Made by a program: the position numbers and the translations under genes. The notes under the pieces were generated by a model. It saw only the letters and a program-made list of their open reading frames with translations. It ran no database searches and was not told the DNA's origin. Of a stretch of DNA of 64,000 nucleotides, positions 54,878 through 64,000 are shown in pieces. The stretch's first letter is position 1, and every line of letters begins with the position of its first letter. This DNA is from Desmodesmus armatus. Lineage: Eukaryota; Chlorophyta; Chlorophyceae; Sphaeropleales; Scenedesmaceae. The stretch is taken from contig VIIQ02000015.1 in NCBI GenBank assembly GCA_007449985.2, positions 746,037 through 810,036 on the forward strand, given 5' to 3'.

Positions 54878-57800
54878 ATGAACGGCCTTTGTCCCACTCT
54901 TCATTTCCTTTGCCACCAGTGCCCGGCATCAGTTCACGTGTATGTTAGCCTGGCCCACAATCGTCTCAGCCCTGTTGAACGTGTTGCACAACCTGCACTG
55001 ACCAAACTGGACATGATGGCAGCAGCAGGGATCGACAGCAGCGTGTATGACACCCTGAAGCACCAAGTGCAGCAACTGAAACTGGAGCAGCAGAACCTTG
55101 CTGGTCAACGATCCAAGCAGAAAGAGGTGATCCCAACCACTCAACTGTGCCACAGCAGCAAGACTGCACGCAGTGGGGTCTGCTCCCCCTGGTCTCCCTA
55201 GTCCTCACCCACGATGTCCTGCTGCTGCTGCAGCTTGAGACGTCAGCGCTGCTTCAGCAGAAGCTGCAGTATGAGGATCAGCTGCATGCCTGCAGGCAGG
55301 AGGTGTGCAACCTGCAGCAGAGGCTGAAGGAGAGCGTGGAGCGAGCAAGCAGGGTCCGACAGCATGCAGAAAGGCAAGGAGACGTGCTGACGTTGTGCTG
55401 GCATGAGATCAAGCAGCAGACGTTGCTGACGTGCCTACCTTGTGTGGTTTTCTTCTGCTCGTCACCATTGGCGTCTGCCCCATGCCAAGGTTTCTGGGCA
55501 AATGTGATGTCTTTTTGAAGCTGCCATGCACAGCTGTATGCCAACCAGCCAACAGTGTGCTGGACAGCACAGCAGCAGCTGCAACGACATGCCGACATCT
55601 TCCAACCGTAACTTAGACCGTGAGTTTGTCTGCTGCAGGGACCAGAGGGCTCTGAGCCAACAAGTGGACAAGCTGCAGCAGTCTCTCGCATCCATCCAGG
55701 AGCAGCATGACCAGCAGCTGGCCTCAGCACAAGCCACACACCTGCAGCAGCTGCAGGACATTAGGGCAGAGCTGGAGACACGGCAGCAGCAGTGGGTACG
55801 TGCTGTGCGCTGCTGTGCTGGCTGTGCTGTGCCATAGCAGTGTGAGCTGCCACTGACCAGGGCAGTGAATTAGTTGGTCAGTCAGTGTTGGTCACAAACA
55901 GGCCCCACAGGGCCCAGCCAACCCAATGCAGCAAGCCCCCAGACTTAATTCACGTCTCAGCCTTGGGCTGTGTGAGAGGAGCAGCAGGCCGCCTTTGACA
56001 GTGGACTGCACTATATTTGGTGGTCTGTGGTGCGCTCTCCTACAGCGTGCTGGAGTGCACTGTGTTGGACTGTACCATACTGCAGTGTGATGTTCCGCGC
56101 TGAACTGTAGTGTATTGTACTGTAATGTACTGCTTCTGGCTGCTGTCCTGCAGGACATTGAGAAGCAGGTCCTGCAGGAGCAGCAGGCCGCCTTCATGTC
56201 AGAGGTGGAGCAGTGGAGCCAAGGGGAGGTGGAGGCCATACAGGCGGCAGCAGCAGCACGCCTACAGGAGGAGCAGGCAGCAACACAGCACTGGTAAGCA
56301 GTGGTGATCTCTTCAATTGTGGCGAGGACGAGTGGTGTTTTCGTTCGTTCCATATACAGTCATAGGTGGATCCCCGGAGACTGAGGGACTAGGTGGATCC
56401 CCAGAAACTACGCTGGGGCACTTACTACATGATGTTGAGCCTGAGTTGAGGCTGAAGCAGGTGGGCGCTGAGCTGGGGGCGAGCAGCGGTGGCCTTCGGC
56501 AAAAAAATACCCGGGATATGGTTTCTGGCACTAGCGAGCGTCTCGCTCAGGGGTGAGCCTGCCATCAATTCAGCACCCGGTGCCACCGGCTGGTGGGGCC
56601 CACATGGTGTCGCTACCCATGTAAGGGAAGACCATTGTTACCACAAATTTCAAGCCACCGAGCGGATTTGAACCGCTGTTACTGGATGTCTCCTCAGGAT
56701 TAGAGTCAGAGTCCAGGGTGATGACCACTACACTACGGCGGCGCAGCTTGATGATGGATGCTGTGAGAGCTTGTTGCAGCCTAGTACGTGGATGGAAAGC
56801 ACCATGAGGTGCAACTGAGGGGTGGGGGTGGGGGTGGGGGGGGACGAACACTGACGTCAGTCGACTGACTGACTGAGGGGTATGATTGCAACATGAGGGG
56901 GCTGGGGCCCTTGCCATTGGGAGTGTTTGAGGTGGAGCAGTGGAGTCAGGAGGAAGGGGGGGCATACAGGCGGCAGCGGCAGCACGCCTGAACCCCTGGT
57001 GGGGATGGAAGTGTATGTACATGGGAGGGGGGGGGGCACAAAAAACACAGCATTGCAGTGCAATCAGTTGTTTTGGCATGCCAGAGGAGGAGGCGGCAGC
57101 CACACAGCACTGGTAAGCACTCTGGGGCAACATCGTGTTGAGTATTGCACCTGGCAGTGCCTGACGTCATGCTTGACAAGACACAGCTTTCATCTCAGCA
57201 GCTGGCAGGAACCTCTCCAAGATGGTGTGGCTGTGATTGATGACAAGCTACTTGGTGATGTTGTGCACGTGGGCTCTGGGATGCTCCGTGCTGCACGAGG
57301 CAGCCTTGTTGGGGAGACCCAACAACAGAACAGGGAATGCTGGTCATGCTGGTTGTGCCATGTCCTTGAATTTGGCATGTGAGCTCCTCCTCCCTTTTTT
57401 TCCTGTGACTTTCTCTCTTCTCTTGACTGCCCCCCACCCCCGTTCGATTTCTGCTTGCCCTGCGATGCCCCAGGCGATGGTGTGCCCGTTGAGTGCCCCC
57501 GCCCAACCCTCAAAAGCCCCCTGGGCCCCCCCCCTCCCCGAGTGTGGCATGTTGGTGTGAGTGTTTGGTGTGACTTGCCCACAACTATCCCCCCCCCTCG
57601 ACTCCCCCCTCGCCCTGCAATGCCCCAGGCGCACACAGCATGCCGAGATGCAGCAGCAGCTCCAGGCCACACAGCAGCAGGTGACGGACCTACAGCAGCA
57701 GCTGCAGGAGCGGCAGCAGGAGTGTGCTGCCGTCGGCAGCAGCAGCCGTGAGCAGGCAGCAGCGACGGCACTGCTGCAGCAGCAGGTAGGCTTAGCACAG

Positions 57801-59142
57801 AGGCAGTACCTGGAGGGTTCTGGGGCTGGTTTCCGACTCTCAGACCATCAGTGGGTCTTCCTGTAATGGTAACTCTTGAGTTTGTGGTGGCAACTGGATG
57901 GCATGTAATTTTGCAGCATCAGCAGAGGGACGGGCAAAACGTATGTGGTTGTGGTGGTACAACGTACATCTGGCATGTTGAAGGTTATGAGCCGCTGGCT
58001 CCATCTGGCCCCCTGTGGCTTCAAGGGGGTCTGACCCCAGGTTGATGTACCGTACCCTGCATGTTGTGCTCAACTTTGGGCCCCCGGCATCCTCTGCTGT
58101 TGTGTGTGTGGCCAGCCGGTGGTGGTCCGTCCCCCTTGTCCTCACCCCAAAAAAACATGCATGTTTTTGTGTAGGTTGAGGGTCTGGAGATGAAGCTGCT
58201 GGATCAGGCACAGCAGCGGGGCCGGGAACAGCAGCAGTGGCAGCAGAGGCTGGCGGCAGCTGAGCAACGGGCCCAGGACAAGGTGTGTTTTTGTTTGTGT
58301 GGGTTGTCCTTTGTCCCGACCGCTGTACTGGGCTGTACTGAGCTGTTTGCTGATTGTGTTGCTGCATGAGGCTGAGCTGCGTGGGCAGCTTGATAAGGCT
58401 GGTTTGACTGGCCTTAGGCTGGCTTCCATCGCATTATGGTGCCGTGTGATGATGGACGTGCTCTGCGCTGCCACTCCCCCCCCCCCCCGAGGCGCAGGAA
58501 GCTCAGCTGTGTGCGCAGCATGCTGCCGAGCTGAATGCCGTCCATGCAAGGCTGCAGGAGGTGCTGGCCCGCAAGGACCCACACGCCGCAACACCCACCC
58601 ACCTCTTGCTGACCTGTCACTGCCTCCCCGGCAGGAATTTGTGGCAGCTTTTTTGTCTCGTTTGAGCACTTCATCTTTGCACAGTCTGCCGGTTCTTCAC
58701 TTTCTTTGCTTCACGCTGTGATTGCTTCATGCAGGAGGCTCAGCTGTGTGTGCAGCATGCTGCTGAGTTGGATGCCGTGCATTCACAAGTGCAGGAGGTG
58801 CTGGCCCGCAAGGACCCATCAGCTGCAACATTTGAACACCTCTTCCCGACCTGTCACTTGCTCCCCTGCACGCAGCAGAGGTTGTCATTTTCTATGTCGT
58901 GAGCGTTTCAACTTGGCAGAATCTGGCGGTTGCTCACTTTCTTTGCTTCACGCTGTGGCTCAATCATGCAGGAGGCTCAGCTGTGTGCGCAGCATGCTGC
59001 CGAGCTGGATGCGGTGCATGCCAGGCTGCAGGAGGTGCTGGCCCGCAAGGACGAGGCTAACCAGCAGCTGCGATCTCAGCTGGATGCAACGCTGGCGCAG
59101 CTGCAGCAGGCCACACGGGAGCTGATGGGGGACGACGAGTGA
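54878..59142 (+). CDS. Coiled-coil protein, about 373 aa (7 exons)
   Basis: Exons 54878-55126, 55234-55373, 55639-55795, 56154-56293, 57629-57785, 58175-58282 and 58972-59142, with consistent phases. The intron after 55373 appears to be GC-AG (AG|GCAAGG). Start uncertain: ATG 54878 or ATG 55013 (MMAAAGIDSSVYDTL). From LKHQVQQLKLEQQNL on, the protein is almost continuous heptad-type coil rich in Gln, Glu, Leu and Ala, ending LARKDEANQQLRSQLD and MGDDE. No catalytic or binding domain is visible. A structural role, for example in the centrosome, basal body or cytoskeleton, is plausible; the ARKDEA-type C-terminus is loosely like centrosomal coiled-coil proteins, but I would not name one. Its introns hold exon echoes and a tRNA-Gln-headed repeat. 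It lies head to head with HSP33. Confidence 0.7.
55973..56000 (+). repeat. Exon echo of coiled-coil exon 56154-56293
   Basis: GGAGCAGCAGGCCGCCTT, present in the exon at about 56178, is repeated about 200 bp upstream in the preceding intron with weaker flanks. Confidence 0.6.
56490..56742 (-). mobile_element. tRNA-Gln-headed SINE-like repeat, copy 1 (in coiled-coil intron)
   Basis: The head 56742-56653 folds as a full tRNA: acceptor GCCGCCG/CGGTGGC, D-arm GTGTAGTGGTCATCAC, anticodon stem CTGGA/TCCAG with anticodon CTG (Gln), T-arm AGCGG-TTCAAAT-CCGCT, and an 18-nt intron after the base 3' of the anticodon. About 160 bp more, ending near ACCGCTGCTC, match the tail after the tRNA at 60370. The shared tail implies a mobile unit or duplicated locus rather than a lone tRNA gene. 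Confidence 0.7.
56932..57116 (+). repeat. Broken echo of coiled-coil exon 56154-56293
   Basis: Two pieces copy the exon downstream of it: the GGTGGAGCAGTGGAGTCAGG and CATACAGGCGGCAGC segments near 56932-56990, and the exon end with its donor (ACACAGCACTGGTAAGC) at 57100-57116. About 90 bp of unrelated sequence lies between. Confidence 0.75.
58498..58815 (+). repeat. Two upstream echoes of the last coiled-coil exon
   Basis: The first ~80 bases of exon 58972-59142 recur at 58498-58577 and 58735-58815, each exactly 237 bp apart, with preceding CAG acceptors and matching intron tails (TTTCTTTGCTTCACGCTGTG before copies 2 and 3). Neither echo has a GT donor after ARKD. Confidence 0.9.
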
Positions 59143-59342
59143 AGGAATGTGGACCGTCCTGGTTTGCTGCTGCTGCTGCAGTCGTGCTGGTTTGCTCATG
59201 CAGCACGACTTGTGATGAGGGCGTCATGTCACATGTGTTGAGGGCGTCATGTCACATGTGTTGAGGGCGTCATGTCATGCACGGTGCTGTGCATACAATT
59301 GTATGCACCAGCAGCACTGCTGTGTTATCATAACACCACGGT

Positions 59343-59405
59343 GGTCCAGCTGCAGCAGGCCACATGGGAGCTGATGGGAACGACGAGTGAAGGCATGCGG
59401 GTCCT
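59343..59405 (+). repeat. Downstream echo of the coiled-coil gene's 3' end
   Basis: CAGCTGCAGCAGGCCACATGGG and on through the GACGAGTGAAGG stop region repeats 59100-59160 about 240 bp downstream, in the 3' flank. Confidence 0.75.
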
Positions 59406-59761
59406 GTGACGTCGAAATTTGTGTTGAAAGCGGCATGTGCTGTGTTGTGTTGTCGTGCTGGCCCTCCCAAAGTGTTCTACCAGCTGGCTTGACAAAGCAA
59501 CTCTCAAGCAAGGCCTGTCTCAAGTGAAGGTTGCTGGACGCAGTGTTGGTGACATGGCGATGCAAGCATGAATAGCTGACCCAAAGCTTGCGCATGCATC
59601 ACTACCCCTGCCCCGTCGGCCAGCAAGGTAAAGCATCCAGGAACCCCCAGCACAACGGACGACATGCAGGGCAGTCAGCCATCAGGCAAGCCTAGCCTAG
59701 TAACACCTTCTCTTCTTCATCATCAGGCAAGGCTGGAGAAACACAGTGAACTCCCAACAGA

Positions 59762-60076
59762 TCACTGTTCACCCGCAAAAACAGGGTGGTCAGGGGCCAG
59801 CTGGGGGCACCAAGACGCTGGAGCCACACGTTGCACTCCAATATGCAACATCTCCCAGAAGCGTGCTACGGCCTGCCGCTTCACTTCCTCCAGTTTAGCA
59901 GCGGCTTGCTGCTGCCGCTGCTGCTGCTCAAGCTGCGTGAGCGCCTGCCGGCGCTGCTGGACCTGCTCCTGATGCGGCTGCTGCCAGTCAGAGAGGGGTG
60001 CAGGCTGCAACAGGTCAGTGATGAGCTGCTGATCACTGAGTGCGCGACGTCGCGTGATTGAAGCACATGCACTCAC
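59762..60076 (-). CDS. Hypothetical Gln-rich helical protein (C-terminal exon)
   Basis: An open frame ends in TGA at 59762, with ALSDQQLITDLLQPAPLSDW, a glutamine-rich coil (QQRRQALTQLEQQQRQQQAA) and VKRQAVARFWEMLHIGVQRV. The composition and charge pattern look like protein, but no family is recognised and neither an ATG nor an acceptor is convincing, so 5' exons are probably missing. It is convergent with the coiled-coil gene. Confidence 0.4.
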   Translation of the reverse strand: MSACASITRRRALSDQQLITDLLQPAPLSDWQQPHQEQVQQRRQALTQLEQQQRQQQAAAKLEEVKRQAVARFWEMLHIGVQRVAPASWCPQLAPDHPVFAGEQ

Positions 60077-60369
60077 TCACTCATTGTTCGTTACATTGAG
60101 ATCCCCGAAAGACCCAGCCCACACCATGTAAGCTCAGGGACCCAAACCATGTCCCTCCAATGCAACCATGGCGCCACCTCCTTCACAGAGCAGCGAACCA
60201 CCTGCAACACACAAGGTTAGACAACATGCAAACATATACCAGGCATAAAGCGTCTGAATGCGCGGCCATTGAAGCACACGGGCCTGCTGCATTGTTCGTT
60301 ACATTGAAGCACTTGCAGAAGGCTGGTGATGGCTGAAAGCAGCTTCCACAGCATCCATCATCAAGCTGT

Positions 60370-60622
60370 GCCGCCGTAGTGTAGTGGTCATCACCCTGGA
60401 CTCTGACTCTCAACCCTAAGGAGGCATCCAGTAACAGCGGTTCAAATCCGCTCGGTGGCTTGAAATGTGTGGGTACCAGTGGGCATCCCTCAAGTAGCCG
60501 GGGTCACTATGTGGGCCCCATAGGGTGCTGAGCTGATGCCACACTCGGCTCTGAGGGAGGCCCTTGCTAGTGCCAGAAACCATACCCTAGGGTATGTTTT
60601 TGCCCAAGGGCACCGCTGCTCA
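60370..60622 (+). mobile_element. tRNA-Gln(CUG)-headed SINE-like repeat, copy 2
   Basis: 60370-60460 is a complete tRNA-Gln with anticodon CTG and a 19-nt intron; it differs from copy 1 mainly in that intron. The following TGAAATGTGTGG...GCTAGTGCCAGAAACCATA...CACCGCTGCTC tail corresponds to copy 1 on the other strand. It may also be transcribed as a functional tRNA-Gln, since promoter boxes A and B are intact. Confidence 0.7.
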
Positions 60623-61015
60623 CAGGCTCAACATGTCCAGGGTACATGGAATGAGGGAAACATCTGTGGTGGCACCCAAACACAGGTTGGGCCTCTGGTA
60701 TAGATAGGGCACATCACCACACCAGTGCCTCCCCGATACCACAGTGGTACTGGCAACCATAGTGGGACCTCTCAGAGTCTGTTCGGGGATTGGTCTGCAC
60801 AGGTGGAAGTTCAAGGCTTATGCACCAACCTAACGCGTGCTGCAAGCGCAGTCATGTGCAGCCACCCTGCGTGCTTGGGTGTGCGTGTGCGGCTGCAGCT
60901 GCTGTCTCGTTGTGAGGCTGTCTATGAGCCTTGAGCAGCACCAGTACCCGTCAATGCACCATGTGCAGCACCAGCAATGTGCAGCACCAGCAATGTGCAA
61001 CACCAGCAAAATGTT

Positions 61016-61118
61016 TCTCACCAACCGGAATCGAACCAGTGACCTAGAGATGCCTGCTGGGCTGGTGAGGCCCATGGTGCGCTACAGTCTCCCGCTCTAC
61101 CAGCTGAGCTATGGTGAG
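61016..61118 (-). tRNA. tRNA-Tyr (GUA) with 30-nt intron
   Basis: Reads on the minus strand: acceptor CTCACCA/TGGTGAG with discriminator A, D-arm AGCTCAGCTGGTAGAGC, anticodon stem GGAGA/TCTCT, loop CTGTAG with anticodon GTA, a 30-nt intron starting one base 3' of the anticodon, and T-arm ACTGG-TTCGATT-CCGGT. Nuclear tRNA-Tyr genes in eukaryotes nearly always carry an intron here, and the leading C1 is the tRNA-Tyr identity base. Confidence 0.93.
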
Positions 61119-61437
61119 TTCTGTTACAAGGCAGATACATCCGGCGGATATGAAGTCTCAATCGCATTTTTTCGTCCCTCCTCGCGCCGACACCAGGAAG
61201 GCCCGAAAAGGCAGTAGCAAGGTGCTGATACACTTTTCATGGAGATTTCCGTGTCTGGCCCATGGTTGCTCTCAATGCAACACAGCTTCCTGAATCAGGT
61301 CACCCCTGCTCTTCATCCTGCACAACAGGCCTGTTTCCACACCTCTTGAACGTGCAACAAGATGGAAATTCATGTCTCTGGGGACGGAGAGTGGCGGGGG
61401 GGGGGGGGGGCAAGGCTGGAACCCCGTTACCTTTTGG

Positions 61438-61500
61438 TGGTGGGTTGGCGGTTGATAATATGATGATGATTGTGTTGCATTGGGGTCGGGCGGTTGACCA
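61438..61500 (-). repeat. ATC-tailed dispersed repeat, copy 1
   Basis: On the minus strand CCCCAATGCAACACAATC is followed by ATCATCAT, matching the core of the copies at 61820-61880 and 63253-63308. Confidence 0.65.
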
Positions 61501-61769
61501 CCATTCACCGACATGCTTGGCTAATGAAGTTGAGGAGGCAGTGTGAATGTGTACTTGTCTTGCTTGCATTTTGCACAGCCTTGCTGCACTCTTACTTGTA
61601 CATGCTCACACTGGACAGCAAGAGCCTGTCACTGAGTCATGCTTGCCATGTTCATATGCGCTTCACAAGGCCGCATCTTTCCTTCCATGCTCGATGCCTT
61701 GCACATGCTTGCATGTCAGTTAACTCTGTGTGTATCGCAGGTACTTGCTGAAAAAGGCAGGTCATAGGT

Positions 61770-61995
61770 GGCGCCTTGTACTTTGGGGGGATAATGGATT
61801 GTGTCCCCGGTTGCCACTGGTCGGCAGCTTATGGTCTGGATTGACAGGCCCCAATGTAACACAAATCATCATCATCAGCCTGGCAGCCCCAACGCTGAGG
61901 TTCAAGGGTTCAACCCAGCAGGCAATTGAAAAAAACTGATTCAATTCCGGACCAGCCCTCAGGTCCCTGGGACACAATCATCATCATCCCTGAAA
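61770..61995 (+). repeat. ATC-tailed dispersed repeat, copies 2 and 2b
   Basis: GTCGGCAGCTTATGGTCTGG through CCCCAATGTAACACAAATC and (ATC)4 at 61822-61878. A second ATC-ended unit (CCCTGGGACACAATCATCATC) at 61955-61990 contains a T-arm-like GGGTTCAACCC at about 61907, hinting at a tRNA-related SINE cluster. Confidence 0.6.
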
Positions 61996-62803
61996 AGGGT
62001 GGCCACATGCATCTCCAGTGGGCAGTGACTTCGCCCCCCTGCCCCTTAGGAAACAGACCTAGATGGAGCGTTGTAAAAAAGATCGAGTCGATTTGTTTAG
62101 GGTGACTCCTGTGGAGTTGGTTTGGTGGGGTTGGCAGGGTGTGGAGGTGCCTACTGGCTTGCAGAGGTCCCGCTGCTACAGTGTGGTGTTTTGAAATGTG
62201 CCTAGTGCTACGGATTTGCTTTTTTGCTCATGTTCACATTGTGCTGGTAACCGTAACAAGAGCCCTGGACAACCCTCCTCCCTTTGCCCCCCCCACCCCC
62301 CATCTTCCTGCCTCCCCCCCTCCCCCAGGGTGCCACAGCTTTCCGTGCGCACTCACATCTTTGCCTATGACCCAACCAGTGCTTGTGACACACAGCTGCA
62401 ATTCAGCGGGCTCCATCGTGTGCACTTGCTGCTGGCATACAGATGAACTGCCACAAAGTAAAGTTGGAGGGTTCGACAGGTTACCCAATGCTGAAGGTGC
62501 CTGACATGCCCAGGACACTGCAGCTACACTCACACACTCAATACAGCCTCCGCAACCATTTAGTAGGCTGTACCACTGCATTGTCAGCCGATAAGGGCCA
62601 TGGATGGCAATCAGGTACCCCGCAAGCACGCCACAAGGCAAAACCTAAGTTTGCTTGCATCTGCCCAAAAGCAACGCTGCTAGCACTCAGACAGGCAGGC
62701 GTGCTGATAAAACCACCACCCTACATGTGTACATACACGCGTACACATCACGGCCAGGTCTAAAATGCCATGCTGGTGGTAGAAACACACAGCCGATGGG
62801 GTC

Positions 62804-63043
62804 CTATATGAATGCCAGGTCAGCAAAGGGGTCCTTGGCCTTGGCTGTCTCTGGGCCAAGCTTAGGCCCATTGGCTGCTGCATGCTGCTTCGGCGCCTGG
62901 GCCACCATGTGCACGGCACCCGAGGCAGCAAAGGGGTCTGAACCCCACCCACCCCGCTGCTGGTGCCCTGCTGCTGCTGCCGGGCTGCCGCTGCTCACCC
63001 ACCCAGAGCTGCCACCACTAAACGGGTCGAAACCAGCTGCTGC

Positions 63044-63075
<32 letters not shown>

Positions 63076-63996
63076 GTGCTGCTGTGGGGATGCTGCAGAA
63101 GTCATCCCGGCAAGGGCCCTTGCTGGGTGGTCCCGATGACGTTACTGCTGCTGCATTTGCTGCTGGTGCTGCTGTGGGAGGGGCCCCAGCAATGCATTGA
63201 TGTCAACAGGCTGCTTCGCCTGTTGGCGCACGGCAGAGCAGCATGCAGCAGGGTCGGCAGCTTATGGTCTGGATTGACAGGCCCCAATGTAACACATATC
63301 ATCATCAAGACACAGGAGCAGTGCTTCAAACACAAGCTGCGATGCAGGACACAACTTGTCTGCGGTGCGCTGAGGTTTCAGACCAACGCGCTGGTGTGGT
63401 ATGGTGCAGTGCACAGAGAGCTGCTGCCAACTCCTGTGGTGGGACGTAACTTATGTGACATAAGGACACACTGCAGATGCTGCGGGGGTCTTGCATGCAC
63501 TTCTCATGGAAGGCCAACTTGTAATACATAGCATGCTGCGGTATGGGCGGCAAGCCGGCAGGGTGTGGGGGGGGGGAGGGGGATGGATGGATGGAGGGGG
63601 GCGGCTGCAGCAGCAGCCAAGAAGGGGGCAGGGAGCGCTCGAAGGAGGAGGTTTGTAAGTGCCTCATGCAACATCATACACGCTCACCCGCAGCCCCCCT
63701 GTAAGCTGACATGCTCAACACACCACCAACCCCTCAAGCCCACAAACCCAGATCTCACGCACGCCATCATAGCCCCCTCCTCACCTGACTGCCCCCTGCT
63801 GGAGGTGCAGAGTCAAACGCCGCCCACATCGCACACCCCCTGCCGCTGTCGAGGGTGCTGCCACTGCAGCACTGGCAAACCCGTCCCAGTCATCCGCACT
63901 AGCCTTTGCCGGTGCTGCTGCTGGTGCCGGCACATCCAGATCCCCAAGCAGGTCAATGCCTGAGGCTGCTGCTGCTGCAGAGCCGCCGTGCTTCAT
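62804..63996 (-). CDS. DPF-motif endocytic-adaptor-like protein, C-terminal part
   Basis: The gene enters from the right edge. Exon from 63996 to about 63800 encodes SGIDLLGDLDVPAPAAAPAK and DDWDGFAS. Exon about 63233-63157 encodes AKQPVDINALLGPLPQQHQQ and ends CAGCA|GTAACG; a 53-nt intron follows. The last exon 63103-62804 encodes AAGFDPFSGG, WGSDPFAAS and KAKDPFADLAFI before TAG. DPF/DPW and LLGDL-type short motifs are those used by clathrin-adaptor proteins of the epsin/ANTH class to bind AP-2 and clathrin. The membrane-binding domain would be off the window, so the family assignment is inference from motifs. Exon edges are approximate. Confidence 0.55.
63253..63308 (+). repeat. ATC-tailed dispersed repeat, copy 3
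   Basis: The 56-bp stretch from GGTCGGCAGCTTATGG to ATCATCATC is nearly identical to 61820-61878. It lies in the large intron of the DPF-motif gene. Confidence 0.75.
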
Positions 63997-64000
63997 ACCA

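Larger units (their letters stand above)
60623..62803. other. Intergenic with tRNA-Tyr and small repeats
   Basis: Apart from the tRNA gene and ATC-tailed repeats listed separately, I see no protein-coding gene; G-runs (61394-61410) and short frames only. Confidence 0.4.

Overview
This window looks like nuclear DNA of a green alga, probably a chlorophycean. Genes are rich in short GT-AG introns, exons are G+C-rich with CTG/CAG-biased codons, and TGTAA motifs sit downstream of several stops. The gene content also fits: a photosynthetic-lineage HSP33, a GH19 chitinase, class 3 lipases, F-box/LRR proteins and MYND-finger proteins. The lineage is inferred from sequence character; no species could be identified.

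Layout. 200-3056: 3' part of a serine hydroxymethyltransferase gene. 5052-6166: small secreted 8-cysteine protein. 7.3-17.3 kb: a repeat-rich block in which a complete MYND-finger gene (10173-15117, minus) lies between two MYND gene fragments and two oppositely oriented tRNA-derived SINEs. 18118-20963: compact five-exon bromodomain-only gene (minus). 22.1-32 kb: two F-box/LRR genes on the plus strand enclosing a second MYND-finger gene on the minus strand; this MYND gene has an in-frame TAG and a frame switch. 33600-41313: a GH19 chitinase with a hevein-type domain. Its last intron (5.2 kb) is filled with minisatellites and holds an uninterrupted 89-unit CTG tract. 41.6-49.4 kb: tandem duplication of about 4 kb carrying two secreted class 3 lipase genes. 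50387-54627: HSP33 (minus), head to head with a coiled-coil gene (54878-59142). 56.5-63.3 kb: tRNA-Gln-headed SINE-like repeats, a tRNA-Tyr gene and a small dispersed repeat. The right edge holds the C-terminal part of a DPF-motif endocytic-adaptor-like protein (minus).

The most unusual pattern is what I call exon echoes. In four unrelated genes (SHMT, chitinase, HSP33, coiled-coil) introns carry diverged partial copies of a neighbouring exon edge together with its splice site. Most lie 97-242 bp upstream of the functional exon. Some retain good splice sites, and most look like decaying tandem micro-duplications. No operon logic applies; the genes appear functionally unrelated. Exon structures were built by eye from splice consensus, phase agreement and family similarity; no alignment or transcript data were available.
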